From Candidatus Woesearchaeota archaeon (GTDB taxonomy: Archaea; Nanobdellota; Nanobdellia; Woesearchaeales; ARS49), in NCBI GenBank assembly GCA_018302815.1, contig JAGVZE010000009.1:120149-184148 (forward strand): a stretch of DNA of 64,000 nt, given 5' to 3'. The notes beneath the pieces were generated by a model. That model ran no database searches, was not told where the DNA came from, and saw nothing but the letters and a program-made list of their open reading frames with translations. The translations under genes and the position numbers were made by a program. Shown here in pieces: positions 56,359-64,000 of the stretch; positions within the stretch are counted from its first letter, which is position 1; each line of letters starts with the position of its first letter.

Positions 56359-58014
56359 ATGGTTCTGAAAAGAGTGAGGGTTTGGCAGGTCATCCTGGGT
56401 GTGTTTATTGTTATCGTCTTACTTGGCAGCTCTTTGGCTTATTTATTAGGGAAGCCCGCGATAGGTCGAGCGTTGGAGCAACCTGTTCAGAACGCGATTT
56501 GGTTTCAACCAGATAAAGTGCACGTTCTTTATGATGGATTGAAAGGCAGCGCAACTATTGGTTTTTCTGGAGCTGATGGAAACTTGCCAGTTATCCAATT
56601 ATGGGTTTCTGACACGAGCATTGTTGCTTGCGCGTACTCAGGTCAGATAGGTTCTGCGACGGTGGATTGGATAGTGAAAAACACTCAGTTTCAGATTTAT
56701 TCAGCGCAAGACTGCACCCCTGCGACTAAATCAAATTTGCTTGCGAAGGCGGATTTGGAAATAGTTTTTGATGAGGTGAGTACGTTTTCTCAAGTGACCA
56801 CGCTTGAGCATAGCATGGAAGAAATCGGCGGTTCGAATTACCCATTCTATGATATGGGCAGGTATCTCGACAGTCCAACAAAGGAATACTTCGGCGATCT
56901 TCGCCCGATAATTGGCACGTACCATTTGAATCCTTTGGTAGTATACTCGCAATTGCAAAAAATGTATGACGCGGGCCAACGGAGTATATCGTTTGTTATT
57001 TGGTTCTCCCCCTTGGGCAATGCTGGCAAGGATGGCGTGTTTGGGCATGTTGTTGATTCAACCGGAGGAGCGCTTCGACCACAGCATGCGGAAAACCTAA
57101 AAGCAGTGTTAAAAGATATTAAGAATATCGGGTTTGACCATGTGACTATTCGTTTCGCTCAACAATCATACGCCCATCCGCGCACGTGGAAACAATGGAA
57201 CGAAACTCAATTCGCAGAGAACAGCAGATTTATCTTCAGCACAATTGATCTTGTCAAGAGCTCAACAGACTTGCCACGCACGTTTGACTTAGGGGTGGAA
57301 CTTGCGGGAGAATTTTCAACATCTCACACGCGTGAATACGTGAAACGTCTCTGGACATACTACCTTCCAAGGTATAGTCTTGGAGAGACGTATGGTTTTT
57401 CTTACGCATATAGGCCTGGTAGGATTGCTGAAATGACAAAAGTGTATGATGAAGTGGGTACCCGTCCGCAAATATATGCTGTTGATATGTACGCGGGTGT
57501 ATACTACAAGCTTAGCGATGTAAGTAAAGAGCTTGAAAGTATAGGTAATAAGGACATGCCGATCATAATTCAAGAAACATTTTACAATGATATTCCTGTT
57601 CTTCACAGCATTGTTAGTGCCAAGCGCGATTTCGGACTAAATATCCGTAAAGTTTTCAATTGGAACTGTGTGCGGGATGACTGCGCAGATGGCTTTAGCA
57701 TGGCATACGCGGAGAGATATTTGTATCGTGATCTTAATAGAAAAGGAAAAATATTGGCGTCTCCATGCGTTCCTAGCGCCACTGCAGGGCTTTGCACGAG
57801 CACTATCACGTGGACTAGCGATGCCACGCTTTCTTTGGCTAATCAGGTCTGGGTTGATGGGAAACTCTTTGGCTGTTCAGGAGCAGGAGGGTATGCAAGC
57901 CAGAACGCGACATGGATTAAGACACAGAACAAATTCTCTCTTTACTCGGCGAAGAATTGCGAGCCGAGTTCTCGTGGTGAACTGATAGCGACGATTTTAG
58001 TGAAAAATAAGTGA
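56359..58014 (+). CDS. Membrane-anchored/secreted protein with duplicated beta-type domains flanking a glycosidase-like central region
   Basis: N-terminal TM; IQLWVSDTSIVACAYSGQIGSATVDWIVKNTQFQIYSAQDC resembles C-terminal NQVWVDGKLFGCSGAGGYASQNATWIKTQNKFSLYSAKNC. Confidence 0.7.
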   Translation: MVLKRVRVWQVILGVFIVIVLLGSSLAYLLGKPAIGRALEQPVQNAIWFQPDKVHVLYDGLKGSATIGFSGADGNLPVIQLWVSDTSIVACAYSGQIGSATVDWIVKNTQFQIYSAQDCTPATKSNLLAKADLEIVFDEVSTFSQVTTLEHSMEEIGGSNYPFYDMGRYLDSPTKEYFGDLRPIIGTYHLNPLVVYSQLQKMYDAGQRSISFVIWFSPLGNAGKDGVFGHVVDSTGGALRPQHAENLKAVLKDIKNIGFDHVTIRFAQQSYAHPRTWKQWNETQFAENSRFIFSTIDLVKSSTDLPRTFDLGVELAGEFSTSHTREYVKRLWTYYLPRYSLGETYGFSYAYRPGRIAEMTKVYDEVGTRPQIYAVDMYAGVYYKLSDVSKELESIGNKDMPIIIQETFYNDIPVLHSIVSAKRDFGLNIRKVFNWNCVRDDCADGFSMAYAERYLYRDLNRKGKILASPCVPSATAGLCTSTITWTSDATLSLANQVWVDGKLFGCSGAGGYASQNATWIKTQNKFSLYSAKNCEPSSRGELIATILVKNK

Positions 58015-58018
58015 ACTA

Positions 58019-58258
58019 TCAGGCAACGCACTGCCAGCCTTCGCTAAAATTTTTACCGCAGACTTCTTCATATGTCTTGCCTTCAGGTATATAATCACAC
58101 ATCACAAATGAGCAACGGCAATTTCCTTTGACCTCACATTCTTGCTGTGTGGAGTACGACGCTGACACGGTATTTGCCTGATCACAACTGAGCAACACTA
58201 TGACTAGCAATATCGCAATCAATAAATCACGCATGATTGACTGTTGGATCGTTATCAT
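58019..58258 (-). CDS. Small lipoprotein
   Basis: LIAILLVIVLLSCDQ lipobox and six or more Cys. Confidence 0.6.
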   Translation of the reverse strand: MITIQQSIMRDLLIAILLVIVLLSCDQANTVSASYSTQQECEVKGNCRCSFVMCDYIPEGKTYEEVCGKNFSEGWQCVA

Positions 58259-58284
58259 TTAATACACATATTCTCCCTAATTTA

Positions 58285-58635
58285 TCAGTTAGTCCGGTTT
58301 CTCTTTTCTATGGCTTTTGCTGCAAGACAGCTAATAACATACCACCATACAAAATCTAAACCAAAATGAAAAATCGCAGAGAGTATTGATGGGACGAATG
58401 TTCGCGTTGGATAATTCACGAAAAAGGCGTTCCCTTGCCCAAGAGCAGAAATTCCTGGACTTACTATTGTGTAGATGGACTTTGCGACAGGACAAAAGCC
58501 AACACATCCAATACCAACAGATACTGACCTTAGGTAAACTACATGTGTTATCAAAGCCAACACTATTACCGCAAAGAATCCAGCAAGCTTGATCTTTGTC
58601 GGATAAAGAAATTCTTTGAACTTGCTTGCCTTCAT
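58285..58635 (-). CDS. Small membrane protein
   Basis: Hydrophobic segments FFAVIVLALITHVVYL and FGLDFVWWYVISCLAA. Confidence 0.6.
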   Translation of the reverse strand: MKASKFKEFLYPTKIKLAGFFAVIVLALITHVVYLRSVSVGIGCVGFCPVAKSIYTIVSPGISALGQGNAFFVNYPTRTFVPSILSAIFHFGLDFVWWYVISCLAAKAIEKRNRTN

Positions 58636-58693
58636 CTTTCGCAGGTAGTTAAGTAAAGTTTAAATAACTTCTGATGGTGGATAATTTCACCTT

Positions 58694-58996
58694 TCAGGAC
58701 GGTTTCTCGTTTATCCGTTTCATGCATCGTACGAGTGCTTTTTCAAATTGTTGTTTCTGCGAAGGCGTCATGTTCTTTGTCATATCTTTCATCAACGCCT
58801 CTTTCAGGAACGTGTTAAAGCACGCTTCTGCTGATATCCGCATTCGCTCAGCAGTATGATGCATAAGCTCTGCTGCGTCGTGGGATAGACTTGCCATCAT
58901 TTCAGAACCACCACAATTCGAACAATAGAGTGATTTCTCAAAGTCGAATAACGTACTGCATTTCTCACACCGAAATTCTGCAAAAGGCCCATCCAT
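58694..58996 (-). CDS. Zinc-ribbon protein
   Basis: FRCEKCSTLFDFEKSLYCSNCGGSE. Confidence 0.65.
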   Translation of the reverse strand: MDGPFAEFRCEKCSTLFDFEKSLYCSNCGGSEMMASLSHDAAELMHHTAERMRISAEACFNTFLKEALMKDMTKNMTPSQKQQFEKALVRCMKRINEKPS

Positions 58997-59003
58997 GGTC
59001 GAC

Positions 59004-59372
59004 CTATGTAATCCTCCTTAACTCCCCATATATCGTTTCATAATTTATCGCTTGATAATAATCCGCGACTGGCCCAACAGGTTCTTGGTACATGAATATT
59101 CTCTTGCGGCGTGCAACTGCCATGCCTATTTCAATGGCGACGTCAATACCGATGTAGCTTCGAACACCGTTTGTGTCTTTGTTTACCACAAGAACTACGT
59201 CTGAAAGTTCCAGTTCATCTCGGAAGCGGTCGATAGCTTTCTTTCTATTCTCTTGCGAATCTCCATGAAATTTGATTGGAGTGTATACTGTATGACCCTC
59301 CCTTTCCAGCTCTTTCCTGACTCCCATCATGTCGTCGTAAAACCGCATGCTTCCGATAATTCTTATGTTCAT
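59004..59372 (-). CDS. Nucleoside 2-deoxyribosyltransferase-like protein
   Basis: MNIRIIGSMRFYDDMMGVRKELEREGHTV...SDVVLVVNKDTNGVRSYIGIDVAIEIGMAVARRKRIFM. Confidence 0.7.
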   Translation of the reverse strand: MNIRIIGSMRFYDDMMGVRKELEREGHTVYTPIKFHGDSQENRKKAIDRFRDELELSDVVLVVNKDTNGVRSYIGIDVAIEIGMAVARRKRIFMYQEPVGPVADYYQAINYETIYGELRRIT

Positions 59373-59376
59373 GTCC

Positions 59377-60408
59377 TCACCTTTGCAATCGCTTCTCGAA
59401 CTCTTTTAAGCTTTTTCGCAGTATTTTACCGCCAGCTGCTCTTGGATGGCCTCCGCCTTTGGCTTCGGGAAGGTCTTTGATGAGTTCCTGTACGAGTGCC
59501 GCCACATCCACTTTTGAGTCTTGTCTTCTGAGACTGATCTCAAGGAACTTTTTGCCTCTGTCTTGAACGAGAACTATGGTTTTATTCGGATAAACGTCCC
59601 ACAGTTTGGTGCTAAGTGGAGAGCTTACGGAATATTTTGGCTTGAGTTTGTAGTAAATCCGGTCTCCAACAAACTTGGCTTTTTGCTTGTGCTTTTTGAA
59701 CCAGCGTTCTATCTCGTTATCAATGTCGTTTATGTATTGTTCGTATTCTTTGTCGGATGCAACTTCAATTGGGTGATCGGCTTCGTAGATTTTCCAGAAT
59801 AGCGCGTCGATAAGCTGCTCATCTTCGTGCAAGGAAACGCTGCCAATTACCACTCCGATTTTCTTCAAATCATCAAAAGTCGTTCCCTTTGTTTTGATTG
59901 TGTAGTCAACAACGTCTTTCCATTGCTCGTACCCTCCGTCTGCAATGGTTCCAACGCTTGCAACCCATTCCAGTCCTGAGCAGGTTGTTATTTTTTCAAA
60001 TAGGTCGAAGACGAGTTTGGATGTCGGGCAGTATTTCTCAGTAAAGTCCTGACTTCTTATCACGGTCGTTTTGTCCGAATGTATGTCTGCTGATGGTTTG
60101 TGATGGTCGAAAACAAGCACCTTGCAAAACTTCTCAAGTTCTTTGATTGAAAGTGGATTTTGGTCTACTGCCATGTCTGTCGTAATTACCGCAGTAACGC
60201 AGAGTTTCCTGAGCTTTCTGATTGTGGCTTGCGTGATTGTTTTTTCGCCAAGTTTTTGATTCAACCTGACAGGTCGGGGAAGATTGAGACGCTCAAATCC
60301 TTTCATGACGAGCAGTGCAGCGCACATGCCGTCCGCGTCCCTATCGTGAACTACTGCAATTTTCTGTTCAGGTTTCAGGTTTTTGATCCATTCACGCAGC
60401 TTCTGCAT
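59377..60408 (-). CDS. DHH-family phosphoesterase (RecJ-like)
   Basis: VVHDRDADGMCAALLVMKG, VFDHHKPS, GGGHPRAAGGKI. Confidence 0.9.
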   Translation of the reverse strand: MQKLREWIKNLKPEQKIAVVHDRDADGMCAALLVMKGFERLNLPRPVRLNQKLGEKTITQATIRKLRKLCVTAVITTDMAVDQNPLSIKELEKFCKVLVFDHHKPSADIHSDKTTVIRSQDFTEKYCPTSKLVFDLFEKITTCSGLEWVASVGTIADGGYEQWKDVVDYTIKTKGTTFDDLKKIGVVIGSVSLHEDEQLIDALFWKIYEADHPIEVASDKEYEQYINDIDNEIERWFKKHKQKAKFVGDRIYYKLKPKYSVSSPLSTKLWDVYPNKTIVLVQDRGKKFLEISLRRQDSKVDVAALVQELIKDLPEAKGGGHPRAAGGKILRKSLKEFEKRLQR

Positions 60409-61759
60409 TTTTGTCCGCCTTTTCTCCCAAATACACTGCGCGATACGCATCTCTTAGCAAATCAACCAATTTGCCCGTGGGTATTTCTGACAAGGGTTTC
60501 TGGTTGAACGCTCCGTACTTGACGAATTTCTCCCAGTTGACTCCTTCTTTTTCGAGCCGGAGGTGTTCTTCAGGGCTTATGCTGTTGATTTCATCTATCT
60601 GACCATACTCCATGTACGCCGGGTCGCTTCCGACCATTTCAAAGAGCTTTGTTCCTGGATAAGCTCTTGTGATGACAAACCAAGGCTCGTCAAGACCGAG
60701 CTTCTGCGCGAATTCAATCGTTTGATAGATTTCTTCCTCTGTTTCCGTGGGGAATCCGATCATGAAGTATCCCTTTGTTCTGATACCGACGTTTTTGCAA
60801 ACCTCAATCGCCCTCTTTGAATCCTCAATAGTAATTCCCTTCTTGATTAGCTGTAAGATGCGTGGGTTGCCTGATTCCAAGCCAAACGTGAGCTGGTACA
60901 AGCCAGAGCCATGCATTTCTGCCATGACGTCCTCTCCCATTTTAGCAACAAGGTCAGCACGAGCCAAGCCACGGTAGTCCAAACCTAAATTTCGAGCTTT
61001 AATTTCTCTTGCGAGTCCCATTGATTTCTCCCTGCTATAAATGAAGTTGTCATCAACGAAATGAATTTTGTTGACTCCTCTTCGGCGGATTTCTTCCAGT
61101 TCGTTCACAATGTTTTCAACGCTTCGTGTTCTGATTTTCTTGCCGGAAATGACTTGCACAGAGCAGTATACACAGGCAAATGGACAGCCGCGAGTGGTCA
61201 TTACCGACGCTTTGTCACCTTCAGGCAACAGGTCTCTGTCCACGAAAGGCAAGGAGTCCAAGTCCTGGATAACGGGTCTTGCAGGGCTATGGACGATTTT
61301 TCCATCTCGCACGTATGATGCGCCCAGTATCTTCTCGTATGGTCTTCCTTCAAGGAACTCTACTATTGCATGTTCGCCTTCACCTCGGATGACCAGGTCG
61401 ATTTCGGGCAGTTCTTCAAGGGCGTGCTGAGCTGCTGTTGTTGCATGGGGACCGCCAGCAATGATTCTTCTGCCGTTCTTCTTGCCGACCAGTTCGAGAA
61501 TTCTCTTTGAGATGGGCACAGTGGGGCTTACGAGATTGATTCCGAAAATGCCGAAATCACGCATTTCCACATAATTGGCTATCTCCTCTGGAGAAAGTCC
61601 TCTATCTTCAGCATCAATAAGCTCGACATGATGCCCGAGCAGCTTTGCTGCAGTCGCAACATGACCCAAACCCAAAGGAGCCATCGTGCGATAATCCTTC
61701 CTTTTTGTCTTTGCATAATCCTGCAAAGGCGTGTTCACAAAACATATTTTTTCGTTCAT
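60392..61759 (-). CDS. B12-binding-domain radical SAM protein
   Basis: APLGLGHVATAAKLLGHHVELIDAED and TTRGCPFACVYCSVQVISGKKIRTRS. Confidence 0.92.
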   Translation of the reverse strand: MNEKICFVNTPLQDYAKTKRKDYRTMAPLGLGHVATAAKLLGHHVELIDAEDRGLSPEEIANYVEMRDFGIFGINLVSPTVPISKRILELVGKKNGRRIIAGGPHATTAAQHALEELPEIDLVIRGEGEHAIVEFLEGRPYEKILGASYVRDGKIVHSPARPVIQDLDSLPFVDRDLLPEGDKASVMTTRGCPFACVYCSVQVISGKKIRTRSVENIVNELEEIRRRGVNKIHFVDDNFIYSREKSMGLAREIKARNLGLDYRGLARADLVAKMGEDVMAEMHGSGLYQLTFGLESGNPRILQLIKKGITIEDSKRAIEVCKNVGIRTKGYFMIGFPTETEEEIYQTIEFAQKLGLDEPWFVITRAYPGTKLFEMVGSDPAYMEYGQIDEINSISPEEHLRLEKEGVNWEKFVKYGAFNQKPLSEIPTGKLVDLLRDAYRAVYLGEKADKNAEAA

Positions 61760-62931
61760 CCCGCACCCCCGTTGTTAATCTCGATCCCCTCTAAATCGAT
61801 AACAAGAGAATTAATCAACCGTCTCGGACGACGATCATTCGTGATAAAACCAAGATTACGCAATTGCGTAATGTAGGGAGACACCGTGTTCTTGTTCAAT
61901 CCTGCCTTTCGCGCAATGTCAAAACTGGAATTAAGACCGTTGCATTCCTGCAATATCCTGATTTTCAGAGGGTTCAGGGTTTTGAGCAATTGACCGAAGT
62001 CCTTTTCATTAGTGATGTACTTGGCTTTTGACGGCTTGTCAGCCTCCTTTGTGGAGAGAACGTCTTTGAGTTTTGAGAAGTATTCGTGCAGGTTTTCTGC
62101 AAGGATCTCACAAAGCTTATCCTTGTCATCAGTATTGATGTGCTTAAACAATTTTGAAACTGGGAGCTTTTGCTGGCCAAGAAGGAAATTATCGCTAAGA
62201 ATGGGTTGCAGAACATTGAGAAAATCATCTATTTCTTTCTCTTCAGGCTCTTTTTTCGAATAGTGCTCTGAGAAGACCCGTTTGAGCTCGTGCAACGGCA
62301 TTTCAATGCTTGGAATGAACCCTCTGCTGTCAAGAATGACAGGCACGTTCTTGACCAGAACCAGCTCGGGCAGGTTGACACTTCCGTAATGCGCCTTGAG
62401 CACGGTTGAAATGCAGTCATTGAAGACCTTGAACCTCTCGCTACTCAAGTAGTACTTTGGGTTCTGATCTGAAATTTCTGGGAACAAATCATGCAGGTGA
62501 ACCGCTATCAAGTAATCAGCAACGATATAGTTCAACTTCGACAAACTGATATCGTTATACGGAATGTACGGTATAAGGAAACCTTTTTTCAAGTCTTCAA
62601 TAGTCAATCTTGACATTACTTTCTGGAAAATTTGAGAGTATTGCGTCTTCTTGAATAATCGTTCCCATGCTTCGGATAAATAGATGATTTTGTAGCTCAG
62701 GCCGATGTGTTTCATCAGCTTTTCAAGCAAAGCAACGTTCTCTGTAAGCTTCTGGAACTTGTCGGTCTTGCTGTCAAGCCCCTGATAAAAACGAGGATCC
62801 TCATAGACAAAACTGTCCCACACGCACACGTAAACTTTCTTTGCGTTCAAAACATTCTTCAGATAGAAGAAATGATTGAAATTAGTGTACGCATTCGTCA
62901 CCGGACTAATATTTGTATACACCGTATTCAT
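61756..62931 (-). CDS. Uncharacterised Rossmann-like domain fused to C-terminal winged HTH
   Basis: C-terminal LLKTLNPLKIRILQECNGLNSSFDIARKAGLNKNTVSPYITQLRNLGFITNDRRPRRL; ATGA overlaps with both neighbours. Confidence 0.7.
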   Translation of the reverse strand: MNTVYTNISPVTNAYTNFNHFFYLKNVLNAKKVYVCVWDSFVYEDPRFYQGLDSKTDKFQKLTENVALLEKLMKHIGLSYKIIYLSEAWERLFKKTQYSQIFQKVMSRLTIEDLKKGFLIPYIPYNDISLSKLNYIVADYLIAVHLHDLFPEISDQNPKYYLSSERFKVFNDCISTVLKAHYGSVNLPELVLVKNVPVILDSRGFIPSIEMPLHELKRVFSEHYSKKEPEEKEIDDFLNVLQPILSDNFLLGQQKLPVSKLFKHINTDDKDKLCEILAENLHEYFSKLKDVLSTKEADKPSKAKYITNEKDFGQLLKTLNPLKIRILQECNGLNSSFDIARKAGLNKNTVSPYITQLRNLGFITNDRRPRRLINSLVIDLEGIEINNGGAG

Positions 62932-63575
62932 CTCAACACCTCTTTTGTCTTCCATAAACTCTCACCAGCATCTCTATCGATCAAGAGAACATGCATTCCA
63001 ACATTTTGCGCACCCTCAAGGTCAGTTTTATCATGCGAAACAAACAAGCTATCACCCGAAACAACTTGAGCCCGTTCCAATGCAGTCAGGTAAATCTTTG
63101 GATGCGGCTTCCTATAGCCAACTTCGTGAGAGAACGTTAACGTCTTGAAAACGCCTAAAACACCTGCTTCAGCAAGATCATCTCTTAACGAATCGTGAGG
63201 ACAGTCAGAAACAATCCCCAAGTCATGCTCAGTTGCAAGCACGGGCAGAACTTCTTTTACATCTTCATACACAAAACTGTCATGATCGTATCGTCTGTAG
63301 ACGTCAGTTACTATACGCAAAACAGGTTCAGGAACGTGGGGAAGTGTATTTTTTATGATTTCATACAAAGTCCATTCGCGGAGTTCATTTCTGGCACGCC
63401 GGTAGTTATCGATTGAGCGGGAGAAAGAGGCAACAAGTTCGTCAAGCGCGATATCTACTCCCTCGCTACGGAGTGCGCCCTGCGCCTTTGTATGCGCTCT
63501 CAGAACGGTTTCAGGAGTAAGAACGCATCTCGCAAGAAGGCCCCCATAATCGAAAAATATCGCTCGATAAACCAT
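62928..63575 (-). CDS. HAD-family hydrolase
   Basis: RAIFFDYGGLLA, LGIVSDCP, GYRKPHPKIYLTALE, SHDKTDLEGAQNVGM. Confidence 0.9.
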   Translation of the reverse strand: MVYRAIFFDYGGLLARCVLTPETVLRAHTKAQGALRSEGVDIALDELVASFSRSIDNYRRARNELREWTLYEIIKNTLPHVPEPVLRIVTDVYRRYDHDSFVYEDVKEVLPVLATEHDLGIVSDCPHDSLRDDLAEAGVLGVFKTLTFSHEVGYRKPHPKIYLTALERAQVVSGDSLFVSHDKTDLEGAQNVGMHVLLIDRDAGESLWKTKEVLR

Positions 63576-63685
63576 ATTAAACCCCCCACAAACCCTTCAT
63601 AAGCGAATGTTCTATATAAACTTTTTTATGAATCCACACACCAAACCTTTATGAATTTGCACAATATATTTCTTCTCGGGGCAAT

Positions 63686-63976
63686 ATGTTGACAGAATCA
63701 CCAAAAGAGACATCGTTAAAACCGAATCTCAAAATTGATGCACGATTTGAAGGAATCGGTTGGAAAATCCGTATCCAAAAGAAAAGATCAAACTATTTCC
63801 TCACTCTTGCGAAAGAAGTGGTGATAGGAAATGCTCTCAAGAAAGGCGACGAGGTGTTTTACTATCTTGTCAATTGTGATAGGAGAAAAGCCTTGCTGGT
63901 ATTTTTGGACGGCAAAGAGCGCGAAGCAGCAGAATGCATTGCGCTCAATGGAGTTTCATTTCTTGTGAAACGTTAA
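63686..63976 (+). CDS. Hypothetical AbrB-like small protein
   Basis: IQKKRSNYFLTLAKEVVIGNALKKGDEVFYYLV resembles SpoVT/AbrB beta-strand pattern. Confidence 0.5.
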   Translation: MLTESPKETSLKPNLKIDARFEGIGWKIRIQKKRSNYFLTLAKEVVIGNALKKGDEVFYYLVNCDRRKALLVFLDGKEREAAECIALNGVSFLVKR

Positions 63977-64000
63977 TTTTGTCCGCACTCTTGAGCTTCT

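Noticed and set aside
58450-58465. AATTCCTGGACTTAC resembling the dif-like repeat AATTTCTGGACTTAC
   Set aside because: Lies inside a coding ORF (58285..58635) and lacks the palindromic arms; likely coincidence.

Overview
This window is archaeal and looks DPANN/Woesearchaeota-like. The evidence is split RNA polymerase genes, an intron-containing tRNA, TATA-type promoters and many ATGA-coupled operons. Core content: an RNAP operon (rpoH-B''-B'-A'-A'', minus strand) headed by a tRNA-Lys gene that appears to hold two introns, tRNA-Asp, trpS, gdhA, a complete SUF operon, an M17 aminopeptidase, an ATP-dependent DNA ligase, and a DHH/radical-SAM/HAD operon. Accessory content: a VapBC-like module, a class III aminotransferase with a divergent Lrp regulator, a surface-protein locus (paralogous 'FGGxxPxVLGHSA' proteins plus an 819-aa Asn/Ser/Thr repeat protein, one paralog frameshifted), a SWIM-type transposase next to a one-polypeptide restriction-modification-like gene, and a roughly 9.4-kb putative integrative element (about 45.4-54.8 kb). 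That element has a tyrosine recombinase at one end, a serine recombinase at the other, and VirB2-, VirB6- and VirB3/VirB4-like genes between them, with a run of tiny ORFs. The most novel-looking signals are: (1) a dispersed structured repeat or ncRNA family with two strong copies and one diverged copy, conserved blocks and near-fixed spacing; (2) the T4SS-like element, with dif-like palindromes flanking its tyrosine recombinase and an apparent nuclease-like C-terminal extension on VirB4; (3) the two-intron tRNA-Lys; (4) two microprotein ORFs coupled by ATGA overlaps in the SUF operon. All family assignments are from motif recognition by eye; no database search was run.
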